A stretch of DNA of 33,741 bases, from positions 1-33,741 of the forward strand of contig CAZXPG010000013.1 in the NCBI GenBank assembly GCA_964643145.1, read 5' to 3'. The position numbers were made by a program, and so were the translations under genes. The notes under the pieces are model-generated. The model was not told the DNA's origin, did no database searches, and was given only the letters and a program-made list of their open reading frames with translations. Within the stretch, counting starts at the first letter, position 1. Each line of letters begins with the position of its first letter. Positions 15,997 through 24,217 of this stretch are shown piece after piece. The DNA comes from CAZXPG01 sp964643145. GTDB lineage: Bacteria > Pseudomonadota > Alphaproteobacteria > Rickettsiales > Arcanibacteraceae.

Positions 15997-16294
15997 CATC
16001 GCCTTGGGTGGGCAGGATTATATTATCCCGCCGCTCAATTTCGCAGCCCTGAAACGCCTGCAATCCACCATCGAAACACTCTCCAACATTTCCGCAAACA
16101 TGACGGAGAGCCAGATTGATGCGGTGGCGGATATTGTGTTTGCGGCAATGCTGCGTAACTACCCTAACACCAAGAAGGAAGATGTGCTGGACTGGCTTGA
16201 TTTAGGCAATGCCGGAACCATCCTTTCCGCCATCATGGGCCAATCAGGAGTTAAATCCGTGGGGGAGCAGAAGGCCGGGGCTACCAGCCCATAG
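15974..16294 (+). CDS. Phage tail assembly chaperone, short (gpG-like) form
   Basis: A 106-residue protein: GGQDYIIPPLNFAALKRLQS (13-32) is the usual tail-chaperone opening that I recognise from siphovirus genomes, followed by helices to LDWLDLGNAGTILSAI. It ends GEQKAGATSP-stop. In phages of this type the chaperone is made in two lengths by a -1 frameshift, to guide tape-measure folding during tail assembly. The run GGGGG at 16261-16265 allows such a slip, and the -1 frame is open from 16255 to 16512 (next entry). Confidence 0.65.
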   Translation: MPLISGVNIALGGQDYIIPPLNFAALKRLQSTIETLSNISANMTESQIDAVADIVFAAMLRNYPNTKKEDVLDWLDLGNAGTILSAIMGQSGVKSVGEQKAGATSP

Positions 16295-16512
16295 ACTGGG
16301 ACGGGCTCTATGCGCACCTCATCACCGCTACAGGCTGGACGTGGGAATATATCGACGAATATATGACATTGCCCAGGCTTTCCGTGCTTTCCACCTATTG
16401 GCAGAGCCATCCGCCTGTGCATATCAGCGTTGCTGCTTTTATTGGGATTAAACCTGTTGTAAAGGCTGACCCAGAGGCACTGGAGTTCCTTAATCTTCCT
16501 GAGTATGAGTAA
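16255..16512 (+). CDS. Frameshift extension of tail assembly chaperone (gpGT-like)
   Basis: The -1 frame relative to the gene at 15974 is open from 16255 to TAA 16510-16512 and has no good start of its own. It reads IDWDGLYAHLITATGWTWEY, then IDEYMTLPRLSVLSTYWQSH, typical of tail-chaperone T parts. A slip at GGG 16262-16264 within GTGGGGGAG joins 97 codons of the first frame to 82 of this one, about 179 residues. Coding content and placement right before the tape measure both support a programmed frameshift. Confidence 0.65.
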   Translation: MRGGAEGRGYQPIDWDGLYAHLITATGWTWEYIDEYMTLPRLSVLSTYWQSHPPVHISVAAFIGIKPVVKADPEALEFLNLPEYE

Positions 16513-16517
16513 TCACT

Positions 16518-16892
16518 ATGGCCTCCGACAACGAAGCCCAAGTCAAAATCACTGCCAGTATTGCAGAACTGAAATCCGCTATGCAGGAAGGGGCTAATTC
16601 TGTTAAGGAATTCAGTGAAAAGACCAAGGAACATATTGAAGGTATCACGGGCGTTTTTGAAAAGCTAAATGGTATCATGCTTGGCTTTGCCGCCATCCTG
16701 GCTGGGGGAAAGGCCTTTAAGGAAGCGATTGAATCTACCGAGCGGCTGACGGAAGAAGCACGAAAGCTCTCTTCTGCCTTTGGTATTACTACTGAGATGG
16801 CAAGCGGTATCAGCCAGGCGCTGGATGCTTCAACCCGCTATGACTCTCAACAACGCCACTTCTTCCGAATTTGCCTGTGCGGCACTGGATAG
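16518..16892 (+). pseudogene. Tape-measure protein, N-terminal fragment
   Basis: About 107 codons of a tail tape-measure gene remain: MASDNEAQVKITASIAELKS, a coiled-coil-like stretch, a hydrophobic segment IMLGFAAILAGG and ESTERLTEEARKLSSAFG. Homology ends near 16838. The remaining codons in this frame (YDSQQRH onward) come from another gene read out of frame. A normal tape measure is many hundreds of residues, so this is a deletion product and no tail of proper length can be built. Confidence 0.72.
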
Positions 16893-16968
16893 CACACGAA
16901 TTTGCGCTCTCTACAAAGACCAGGGCAACAGCAATGCCGGAACAGGAAAAATCAGCAAAAGCGCTTAA
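16840..16968 (+). pseudogene. 3' fragment of a tail-fibre-like gene
   Basis: The frame through ATG 16840 reads FACAALDSTRICALYKDQGN, then SNAGTGKISKSA-stop. The pattern ALDST...YKDQGNSNAGT resembles the repeat unit of propeller-like tail or host-recognition proteins. It is fused directly behind the tape-measure fragment, implying a deletion that removed the whole tail-tip module. Assignment is tentative. Confidence 0.4.
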
Positions 16969-16978
16969 GAGGTATACC

Positions 16979-17221
16979 ATGCAAGATGAAGAAGCAATGC
17001 GCCGCATCGTCAAAGAAACGGTGCATGAGACGCTATCTGGCCTTGGGTTTGATACCCACAACCTGGCGGAAATGCAGGCCGATATGGTCTATCTGCGCCA
17101 CTTACGGAAAGGCAGCGAAGATGTATTCAGCAAGATACGCCTGGTGCTGCTGACCACCACCATCCCCGGCATTCTCTATCTTCTCTGGGAAGCCTCCAAA
17201 AACAAACTCAAGAACGGGTAA
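16979..17221 (+). CDS. DUF6127-like small phage protein
   Basis: An 80-residue protein (MQDEEAMRRIVKETVHETLS, then GLGFDTHNLAEMQADMVYLR) with one C-terminal hydrophobic segment (VLLTTTIPGILYLLW). The N-terminal block matches DUF6127, a small membrane protein found before holin genes in alphaproteobacterial phages. ATG 16979 has AGAGG upstream. Five bases separate it from the holin gene, so it is part of the lysis module. The exact function is not known to me. Confidence 0.7.
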   Translation: MQDEEAMRRIVKETVHETLSGLGFDTHNLAEMQADMVYLRHLRKGSEDVFSKIRLVLLTTTIPGILYLLWEASKNKLKNG

Positions 17222-17225
17222 TATC

Positions 17226-17672
17226 ATGATCGCACTCCTTGGTTCATTACTTGGCTTCGTTGGCTCGCTGGTGCCGGAACTGTTCAAATTCTGGAACGAC
17301 AAGGCAGATAAAGCCCATGAACTAGCTATTATGCAGCTACAGTTGCAATCCGCTCAAGCAGATCGTGATGTGCATCTGGAAGAAATCCGCACCACTGCTG
17401 ATACTGCAGAATCTGTTGCCCTATATCAGACTTATAGGACAGGCGTGACCTGGGTGGATGCTTATAACGGCACTGTGCGCCCTACCATTACCTATGCGTT
17501 TTTCCTGCTCTATGCTCTGGTAAAACTCCTCACCTTCCAAGCAATAGGCGAACACGCCCCGCTTAGCATATACCTCGATATTTTATGGAGACAGGAAGAT
17601 CAGGCGATCTTTGCCGGGATTATCAGCTTCTATTTCGGACAGCGTGCACTTGCTAAAATGCGGGGGAAATGA
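17226..17672 (+). CDS. GTA-type three-helix holin
   Basis: A 148-residue membrane protein of the family 'holin of 3TMs, for gene-transfer release'. It has an N-terminal hydrophobic stretch (ALLGSLLGFVGSLVPELF), a charged helical middle, VDAYNGTVRPTITYAFFLLY and a last hydrophobic region ending ISFYFGQRALAKM. It should open the inner membrane so that the endolysin reaches the wall. It overlaps the lysozyme start by 4 bases. The gene appears complete. Confidence 0.75.
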   Translation: MIALLGSLLGFVGSLVPELFKFWNDKADKAHELAIMQLQLQSAQADRDVHLEEIRTTADTAESVALYQTYRTGVTWVDAYNGTVRPTITYAFFLLYALVKLLTFQAIGEHAPLSIYLDILWRQEDQAIFAGIISFYFGQRALAKMRGK

Positions 17673-18082
17673 TGCGGCATATTACGGAGGATGGTATCAG
17701 GCTTATCAAGGGCTTTGAGAGCTTTTCCCCAGTGCCGTATCGCTGCCCTGCTGGCATCTGGACGATTGGCTATGGGCATACTGGGCCAGAAGTTCATGAG
17801 GATACGCCAGCGATTACCATAGAACAGGGGGAAGAGTTATTAAAGGCTGACCTGCTACGCTTTGAGCAGGCAGTATTACGTCTTATTACCCGCCCACTGA
17901 CAGATGGTCAGGGCGGTTTCAAGGATGAAGCGCAAAGCCTATCGGTCATTGCCCGCCATATCACCGGTACCCGCTGGTCAGGCCCGGCATTCTTTGGCTT
18001 GAAGAGGGTATCATCAAAGAAACGGGAACGGCTCGGTCTGGTAATTCATGTATCATTACCTGTCCGTTTGTCACTGTTTTAG
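17669..18082 (+). pseudogene. Phage lysozyme (endolysin), truncated and fused
   Basis: The first 81 residues are a T4/P21-type lysozyme (GH24), which cuts peptidoglycan. The catalytic E-x8-C-x5-T arrangement is complete: E17, C26 and T32 in GFESFSPVPYRCPAGIWTIG. Family members are about 140-170 residues, but here homology stops at PLTDGQ (residue 81, base 17911). The next 31 residues come from a DUF2924 gene in the same frame, and the rest is unrelated. The fold's C-terminal lobe is missing, so activity is unlikely. Confidence 0.8.
17912..18005 (+). pseudogene. DUF2924 C-terminal remnant
   Basis: The 31 codons after the lysozyme part (AQSLSVIARHITGTRWSGPA, then FFGLK) match the C-terminus of DUF2924. 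In alphaproteobacterial prophages that gene usually stands before a large serine integrase. Neither the N-terminus nor an integrase is present, so the right end of the prophage was lost. The remnant marks where phage sequence ends. Confidence 0.7.
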
Positions 18083-21000
18083 CAAGATCACATAAATGCC
18101 TATGATGCGTGAGATACACTACTTGCCCATTTTTTGACATAGTATGCAATAGGTTAAATGTTTCCTTGGAACGGTCATCGTCGAATGGTTCTAGAATATC
18201 GTCTGCGAAGAAGGGTAATGTGTCACCATGTTGGGCAAATTCAGCGTGGCCAGCAATGCGTAGCGCGAGATAAAGCTGATAACGTGTGCCTTTTGACATT
18301 TCACTTGCAATAACAGAGGAGCCATCGGCTCGTATACCAACTAGAATCTCGGTATTGTCACGGGGGAGAGCTGCCAGGCTTTTAAAGGCTCCTCTCGTCA
18401 TAAGGACAAAGGCCTTACTTGCTGCTGCCATCATTGAACTACGGTGGGTTTCGCGGTAGTTGCGCAGTGCCTCACTTGCCAGTAGTACACCCGCTGATAA
18501 CTGCATAAATTTATGGGATTCCGCTGCAATTTGCAGGAGTAATGCGCTTTTTTGTTCTTCCAGTTTAGCGGAATAGCTATCTGTTCCTATGCCGCTCAAG
18601 TTTTTCTCAGCTTCCTGCCACTCAGAATATTTTTTACTAACGTGATCTCCAACATCCTTTAAAGTATTTTCTAAACTTATATGCTCATGTTTCAGGGCTT
18701 GGATCGCATCGTTATTGCTGGCATGCGCTTCCATCACGTCCAAAGCATTTGCTATTGTTTCCTGACCAAGTAGCCCCACTAGATTATTTTCAAGCTTATG
18801 TATTTGCTCAAGAAGTGCCACCCGCTGCAACCCGCAGCGAATTTTCTCACGCAAATGTTCCAAAGACTCGGCAGGAATAGATGCCTGCATATGATGATAG
18901 CGATCCTGAACGGACGCCATATCTTCTTTGGCCTTTGCCCGTCTGTTTTGTGCATCCAGTAACGCTTTGCCTGCTCTCTCATGGGCGCGTTTGGTTTCTT
19001 CTGCCTGACTTACCCGTTGCCTCAAAAGCTCAGCCGTTACCACGGGGTTATCGGTAGTAAAATCGTCTGAAATCATGGATTTTATCCGGTTAATTTCCGC
19101 TATATATGCTTCACGGTCCCTGGTCATGGCTTCAATCCGGTATGCAAGGTTTGCTTCCGTCTGAATATCAGCTTCCAACAATTCAAGCGTGTGCAGTATT
19201 TCTTTCACAGCAGATGGTGATTGCTGGCCAATCCAGCTTGACGCAAGGCAAGCTGACCATTGTTCTTGCCATCCATCAGTATATTTTTGTGTCCGCTCAA
19301 GCTCACGCTTACGCTTGTCTTCAGCATCCTGCGCTTTCTTTAACGCCTCTTTATGCGCTATTTGCTGGTGTTTTTGCAATTTCCACGCCTGAATAGCTGT
19401 TTCACAACGCTCAAGCTTATCAGGCCAGGACAACTCCATTCCCGCGAGATTATAAGCACGCATTGCCGCATTCAGCTTTTCTTGCGCTGTAGTATGCGAT
19501 TCCTCTAAAGCATGGCACCGCTCTTCCTCGCTCTTACAATATTCAATTTTTTCTTTAGCGTGATCCAAGTGGGTTAGCCAGGCTTCGAGTGAGGTTAAAG
19601 GATAATCTAGGGGTAGTGATAGTGTTGTTAATAGCGCGGAAGACGCATTGTTATGATCCACTATCCTTTTATCCAACGCCTCAATGTCTTTTTGTATCTC
19701 GTGATACGAAGCTGCTGTTTTAGCTTTCTCCACCTGGGCACGTCGCAGTTGTGCAATTTCAGCAGTTTGGGTGAGGCGTATGGTCTGGAGTCTGTCATAT
19801 TCTGTCAATGCTTCAACGAAATTATCAGCCGTTTCCTGCAAAATAGCTGCCGGTGGTAAAGCTGTTGCATCCAGATGAGCGCGATGTTGCCGCCAGGCAA
19901 TCTCATAATTCTCACGAGAGGTCTGGGTATGTTCGTCAGAAATAATTTTTGCCTGATTGAGCAATGCGCTGATTTCTGCCTCAACTTCCAGCAAGGTTCC
20001 CTTCAGTTTTGACGCTTCCTTGTGTATAGATTGCCGCTCTATTGTAATTGCATGTTGTTCTGCAATCAAATTATTTAGCATTGCTCTGGCAGGTTTCTCA
20101 AGCATCATAACAGACTGGCTGCTACCGTTCCAAGGAGCCAATGCTGATATGGCAGCATCATAACTGGCCTTGGCTGCTTTGCACGCCTCTCTGGCACTGT
20201 GAAGTTGCTCTAAGGTTGGTGCATTCTTTGATTGTTTTATACTCTGTTCCAGATTCTCTAAATCGGCTACTTCTGTAAGTTCAGAACACACGCTTTCAGC
20301 TTCTCTGGTGATAAACTGTGCTTCCTCCCATTCCCTTTCGGCATCCTGTACCTTAGTGAAGAGTGCATCACGTTTTTCAATCAAATCACGCAGTTCACCA
20401 ACGAGGGCAGTTGGAAGCATTAGCTGGCTGGCAGTTATATCGTCTTTCTGAGCAAGCTTCATTACTGTCAGCTTTATTTTTTCATGCAGATTACGCTGTT
20501 CTTCCTGACATTGTGGAGTGTCATTCGATAGTCGATACCGTGCCTCCAGCCCATCTTCATTCAGGCGTTTCACACATGGTGCTATAGCAAGCACTTCTTC
20601 GTCAATGGTAATTGCCTCAAGTTCCTTTTCAGCACGGCAGACGGCAGCATGTTCAGTGTTGTAAATAGCAGTGGCCTGTGCGTTCCTTTCAATTAAATCA
20701 TTAATTTCGTTATCCCAACCTTCCGGGACATGCAGCGCATCGCCTAACAGTAGTAATTTCTCTCGTGTATCAATAAACTCTCTCCAGATAGGATATGCAT
20801 TCAGAATTGATTGCAACCGAGAGTGCCTAGCTGCCTGTTCGTCACGTTCAGATTTTATCTGCGCCCACCCCTTTTTAGCCTGCGCTGCCTGTTCTCTTAA
20901 TTTACTATATGCACTTGCCTCAATATCATTGTCGCGGATTGTAGCTTTAATTGCGTCTAGCTCGTGTTTGAGTTTGCTAAGATGATCACTACGGGCGCCC

Positions 21001-21527
21001 TGTTTAAAAAATTCTTCAGCCTTCTGTTGCGCCTTGGTAAGTGAAGTAGTGATACCAGATAGCCCAGACATAGCCGAAAACAGTAACGCCCCAAGATCGC
21101 CTTGGCTGTTTAGAATGCTCTCTCCCCCTGCTTCAAGTGATTTATCATCCAGTGAATACATGTGCTCATAGGTCTCACGGGATATTGCGCCAAGTAAATG
21201 CTTCAGATGAGATTCAGAAATGGCACTTCCTCCCAGGCTTTGCAGTGTATGCTTGCTGCCTTTAGTACGGTGTGCTTCAAATGTTTTATTATCTGCCGTG
21301 ATCTGGGCACCAATCTCCATTGCTGAGTAGTCATGAAGAAAATTATATTTACTTCTTGTTTGAATACCAAAAAGAAAATCTAGGCAGGCATCACGTAAAG
21401 TGGATTTCCCTGCTTCATTAGGCCCATAGATGATATGGAAATCGCCGCTTGGGTGAGGTTCTTTAAAATCAATTAGATGATTGGTAAAACACCCATAACG
21501 TAAAAGATTGATTCGGTCAAAACGCAT
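17961..21527 (-). CDS. YhaN-like Rad50/SbcC-type ATPase
   Basis: A 1188-residue SMC-like ATPase, partner of the nuclease encoded just upstream. Walker A is IIYGPNEAGKST (32-43). The AAA_27/YhaN-like N-terminus (FDRINLLRYGCF) is followed by long coiled coils (about 170-1000), then the ABC signature region MSKGTRYQLYLALRIAGHAE, a Walker B-like LPFFADDILEPFDDDRS (Asp-Asp instead of Asp-Glu), and the H-loop VVYLTHHRHL. The last ~25 residues are encoded antisense to the DUF2924/lysozyme remnant and look acquired by read-through past the original end. It starts at the last base of the nuclease gene. A role in DNA break processing is inferred from the family. Confidence 0.85.
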   Translation of the reverse strand: MRFDRINLLRYGCFTNHLIDFKEPHPSGDFHIIYGPNEAGKSTLRDACLDFLFGIQTRSKYNFLHDYSAMEIGAQITADNKTFEAHRTKGSKHTLQSLGGSAISESHLKHLLGAISRETYEHMYSLDDKSLEAGGESILNSQGDLGALLFSAMSGLSGITTSLTKAQQKAEEFFKQGARSDHLSKLKHELDAIKATIRDNDIEASAYSKLREQAAQAKKGWAQIKSERDEQAARHSRLQSILNAYPIWREFIDTREKLLLLGDALHVPEGWDNEINDLIERNAQATAIYNTEHAAVCRAEKELEAITIDEEVLAIAPCVKRLNEDGLEARYRLSNDTPQCQEEQRNLHEKIKLTVMKLAQKDDITASQLMLPTALVGELRDLIEKRDALFTKVQDAEREWEEAQFITREAESVCSELTEVADLENLEQSIKQSKNAPTLEQLHSAREACKAAKASYDAAISALAPWNGSSQSVMMLEKPARAMLNNLIAEQHAITIERQSIHKEASKLKGTLLEVEAEISALLNQAKIISDEHTQTSRENYEIAWRQHRAHLDATALPPAAILQETADNFVEALTEYDRLQTIRLTQTAEIAQLRRAQVEKAKTAASYHEIQKDIEALDKRIVDHNNASSALLTTLSLPLDYPLTSLEAWLTHLDHAKEKIEYCKSEEERCHALEESHTTAQEKLNAAMRAYNLAGMELSWPDKLERCETAIQAWKLQKHQQIAHKEALKKAQDAEDKRKRELERTQKYTDGWQEQWSACLASSWIGQQSPSAVKEILHTLELLEADIQTEANLAYRIEAMTRDREAYIAEINRIKSMISDDFTTDNPVVTAELLRQRVSQAEETKRAHERAGKALLDAQNRRAKAKEDMASVQDRYHHMQASIPAESLEHLREKIRCGLQRVALLEQIHKLENNLVGLLGQETIANALDVMEAHASNNDAIQALKHEHISLENTLKDVGDHVSKKYSEWQEAEKNLSGIGTDSYSAKLEEQKSALLLQIAAESHKFMQLSAGVLLASEALRNYRETHRSSMMAAASKAFVLMTRGAFKSLAALPRDNTEILVGIRADGSSVIASEMSKGTRYQLYLALRIAGHAEFAQHGDTLPFFADDILEPFDDDRSKETFNLLHTMSKNGQVVYLTHHRHLCDLAKTVTNGQVMIHELPDRAVPVSLMIPSSSQRMPGLTSGYR

Positions 21528-22783
21528 TACACCACCTCTTTTACAGAAACGAGTTGAGCCAGTATATCCTCTGAGCCTTCTGACAGATATTGTTTTGTCA
21601 GGGCACCATCTGTGTTCTCAAAAGCATTACGAAGTTCGGGGGGTAATTTCTTTTGCAGTTCAGCGAGTAGTGTTTGCACCCGTTCTTCTATGCTTATCCG
21701 GTCTAAGCCATGGCCCGCCATCAGATGACGGAGATCTACAAGCGGGTTGTTACCGGCAGCTTTTGTTTCCAAGACGTGAACAGCGCAGCGATTCTCGCAT
21801 TGCTCAATGAATACAGGGCCTATCCGGCGACCAGCCTCATACAGTTCTTCCAATACCCTGTCGGCATCACGGCGTAACACTGCGGCTATCTGAGAAATAC
21901 CGGATAATTCAACACGGGCAATAATATGGCTGCTTGTGGCCTTATCGGCCAACTGGCGCAGTGCAGCTTCAGCACGGTTAACAAAATCAGACCAGCTCTC
22001 AGCATGGGTGAGGTCAACGGAAACACGCTCAAACTGCGCAGCACTGGTGGAGCGTTCTTCCAGGCTCACCAATCCTGCCGGTGATATTGAACCTAAAGTC
22101 ACAGATTTAGTGCCAGCCTCATTAATGTGCCGTCCTTGCGGAATGCCTGGCATAACAATGGTGCAGCGGTCCTTTTTAATAACCATACGTTTATGAATAT
22201 GGCCAAGTGCCCAGTAATCATAGCCCTGGTTACATAGATCCTGCTCACTGCATGGTGCATACACATCATGTTCTTTCGATCCAGCCAAACTGGTATGCAG
22301 CAGCCCGATATTACGGAAGCCCTCTTTTGGCGGTGGATAGTGTGGGAGTAGGCTTTCAGGAACGTGAGGCTCTTTAAAGCTTACACCATGTATAGCCACG
22401 CCGTGCTCATCAAGGGTTACCGTCGTTTCCTTACCCTTAGCTGGAAAAACATGGATGCCTTTGGGTAATTGAAGTTCACGGGTGACTCTGGATTCAGCAT
22501 CATGGTTGCCACGTATAATAAACACACGGATCGCTTCATTCACTAGCCTATACATCTGGTTTGCAAAAAAGGCAGCGGTCTTCATACTGCGCAGCGTTCC
22601 ATCATAAAGATCACCAGCAATCAACAAGGCGTCGACCTTTTCATGGATGCATAAATCAACCGTATTGACAAAACTTTGCCTGGTAGCGTTAGCAATGAGT
22701 TCAGCCGCCTCTTTATTCCTGATAGCCAGGGAATGAAGCGGTGAATCAAGATGTATATCCGCCGTGTGAACAAACCGGAACAT
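21527..22783 (-). CDS. YhaO-like DNA repair exonuclease (SbcD/Mre11 family)
   Basis: A 418-residue metallophosphoesterase. All family metal motifs are seen: FVHTADIHLDS (4-14), LLIAGDLYDG (about 53-62), FIIRGNHDAESR, GLLHTSL and ALGHIHKRM. The C-terminal third is a variable capping region. Together with the overlapping ATPase it forms a YhaO/YhaN unit, an Mre11/Rad50-like complex thought to process DNA ends. The start ATG 22783 has GGAGG-like sequence upstream (CTATGGAGGTTTATAGCC). The gene lies outside the prophage. Confidence 0.88.
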   Translation of the reverse strand: MFRFVHTADIHLDSPLHSLAIRNKEAAELIANATRQSFVNTVDLCIHEKVDALLIAGDLYDGTLRSMKTAAFFANQMYRLVNEAIRVFIIRGNHDAESRVTRELQLPKGIHVFPAKGKETTVTLDEHGVAIHGVSFKEPHVPESLLPHYPPPKEGFRNIGLLHTSLAGSKEHDVYAPCSEQDLCNQGYDYWALGHIHKRMVIKKDRCTIVMPGIPQGRHINEAGTKSVTLGSISPAGLVSLEERSTSAAQFERVSVDLTHAESWSDFVNRAEAALRQLADKATSSHIIARVELSGISQIAAVLRRDADRVLEELYEAGRRIGPVFIEQCENRCAVHVLETKAAGNNPLVDLRHLMAGHGLDRISIEERVQTLLAELQKKLPPELRNAFENTDGALTKQYLSEGSEDILAQLVSVKEVV

Positions 22784-22837
22784 AGGCTATAAACCTCCAT
22801 AGTGGTATGCGTCTCAGTGCATAAATGCACCATATTC

Positions 22838-22860
22838 AGCTTATCCAAAACTGAGGTTAT
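22838..22860. repeat. Dispersed repeat copy related to the 33.4-kb palindrome
   Basis: AGCTTATCCAAAACTGAGGT followed by TAT matches both arms of the palindrome at 33434-33478 with one A/G difference over about 20 bases. It lies in the spacer between the yhaO-like gene and tRNA-Leu, where a second small inverted repeat (CAATAGCC 22865-22872, GGCTATTG 22887-22894) also occurs. It may be half of a family of small repeats in this genome. Confidence 0.45.
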
Positions 22861-22987
22861 TTAGCAATAGCCAATTAACCATTGGGGGCTATTGGATGTG
22901 ACAAACTTGTGTATGGTGAGAGAACATCATTTTCCTCTTGCCAAGCAGTCAAAAGCTTGTTATCACATTGTCACCTCATATATCCTT

Positions 22988-23074
22988 GCGGTCGTGGCGG
23001 AACAGGTAGACGCGTAGCGTTGAGGTCGCTATTCCTTAACCGGAGTGGAAGTTCGAGTCTTCTCGACCGCACCA
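22988..23074 (+). tRNA. tRNA-Leu (anticodon GAG)
   Basis: An 87-base tRNA with encoded CCA. Acceptor arms GCGGTCG (22988-22994) and CGACCGC (23064-23070) pair fully. The anticodon stem is TAGCG/CGCTA (23015-23019, 23027-23031) with loop TTGAGGT, so the anticodon GAG is at 23022-23024. A long variable arm and GTTCGAGTC T-loop follow, as in class II tRNA-Leu. The ccmC start lies 16 bases after the CCA, so the tRNA is probably cut from a shared transcript. Confidence 0.95.
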
Positions 23075-23090
23075 TCTTCTTATTTTCATT

Positions 23091-23828
23091 ATGCACCAGT
23101 TCTTTAATCCGGGGAAATTCTTGCGCATGATTGATGCCATGCTTCCCTGGTGCACCCTGTTCACCGCTATCACATTAGGTGCTGGGTTATATCTGGCACT
23201 TGTCGCCTCACCGGCTGATTATCAACAGGGCGATATGGTGCGGATTATGTATATCCATGTGCCTGCTGCCTGGATGGCACTCTGTATCTATAGTTTCATG
23301 GCTGCCATGAGTGCTGCTTCCCTTATCTGGAAGAATCCGCTTTCCGACATAGTAGCACGCAGTGCCGCCCCTATTGGCACGATGTTTGCGCTGATAACAC
23401 TGGTGACCGGATCACTCTGGGGCAAGCCTGTCTGGGGCACCTGGTGGGTATGGGATGCGCGGCTAACCTCGATGTTGATCCTGTTTTTCTTTTATGTTGG
23501 CTATCTGGCATTGTTACAGGCCTTTGATGATGCTATTGCGGGGGCCAAAGCAGCAGCATTGCTGGCATTGGTGGGGTTTATTAACGTGCCTATTGTAAAA
23601 TTTTCAGTAGACTTCTGGAATACCCTGCACCAACCGGCCAGCATCCTGCGGATGGGTGGCCCGTCTATTCACCCATCAATGCTCACTCCGCTCCTGCTGA
23701 TGATTGCCGCCTGCACAGGATATTTCATCGTGATATTGTGCATTCGTACAAAAGCTGCTATCATCTCGCGAAAGATTGAACGGTTGGAAGAAAAATTGCT
23801 GCTATCCTCTGGGAAAACACTTTACTAA
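23091..23828 (+). CDS. ccmC: Haem exporter subunit CcmC (cytochrome c maturation)
   Basis: A 245-residue inner-membrane protein of cytochrome c maturation system I that presents haem to CcmE. Six hydrophobic segments are visible. The Trp-rich haem-handling loop WGTWWVWDARLTS is at 115-127, and the two conserved haem ligands fit His56 (MYIHVPAAW) and His180 (FWNTLHQ). ATG 23091 is kept although no ribosome site is visible, because FFNPGKFLR matches the usual family N-terminus. A later ATG at 23127 has GGGGA but would cut it. Other ccm genes are not adjacent. Confidence 0.92.
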   Translation: MHQFFNPGKFLRMIDAMLPWCTLFTAITLGAGLYLALVASPADYQQGDMVRIMYIHVPAAWMALCIYSFMAAMSAASLIWKNPLSDIVARSAAPIGTMFALITLVTGSLWGKPVWGTWWVWDARLTSMLILFFFYVGYLALLQAFDDAIAGAKAAALLALVGFINVPIVKFSVDFWNTLHQPASILRMGGPSIHPSMLTPLLLMIAACTGYFIVILCIRTKAAIISRKIERLEEKLLLSSGKTLY

Positions 23829-23884
23829 CCTGCCAAGACGCGATAAATCATCTGGCGTTATTATATAAAGAGAAAGGATTCATT

Positions 23885-24214
23885 ATGACTTATGTTGTAA
23901 CAGATGCCTGTGTGCGGTGCAAGTATACCGATTGTGTGGATGTGTGTCCGGTGGACTGCTTCTATGAAGGCGAGAACATGCTGGTTATCAACCCAGATGA
24001 ATGCATTGATTGCGGTGTATGCGAGCCGGAATGTCCGGTAGAGGCTATTAAGCCGGAATCAGAAGAGCTAGTGAAATGGTTGGAAATTAACCGCACCTAT
24101 GCTGAACAATGGCCCAACATTACCGTGAAAAAAGATCCGCTGCCAGAAGCCGATGAAATGAAAGATGAAACGGGTAAGTTTGAGAAATATTTCAGTGAGA
24201 ATCCAGGGGCTTAG
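23885..24214 (+). CDS. fdxA: Seven-iron ferredoxin FdxA
   Basis: A 109-residue ferredoxin carrying a 3Fe-4S and a 4Fe-4S cluster. Cysteines at 9, 12, 17, 21, 25, 40, 43, 46 and 50 follow the FdxA pattern: CVRCKYTDCVDVCPVDC and then CIDCGVCEPECP. The long C-terminal tail (about 55 residues) is also typical. AAAGGA lies 8 bases before ATG 23885. It is convergent with the next gene, with three bases between stops. Its electron partner cannot be told from this window. Confidence 0.95.
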   Translation: MTYVVTDACVRCKYTDCVDVCPVDCFYEGENMLVINPDECIDCGVCEPECPVEAIKPESEELVKWLEINRTYAEQWPNITVKKDPLPEADEMKDETGKFEKYFSENPGA

Positions 24215-24217
24215 AGT

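Noticed and set aside
21508..21810. Plus-strand frames inside the yhaN/yhaO-like genes
   Set aside because: They are antisense to clearly conserved genes, lack ribosome sites and show no conserved pattern.
22865..22894. Inverted repeat CAATAGCC/GGCTATTG as terminator of a gene
   Set aside because: No gene ends there (both neighbours start or are RNA), the stem is 8 bp with a 14-base loop, and no T-run follows.
22988..23074. tRNA-Leu as the prophage attachment site
   Set aside because: It lies about 5 kb beyond the last phage sequence with intact repair genes between. No duplicate of its 3' end was seen, and the DUF2924 remnant points to a serine integrase, which need not use a tRNA.
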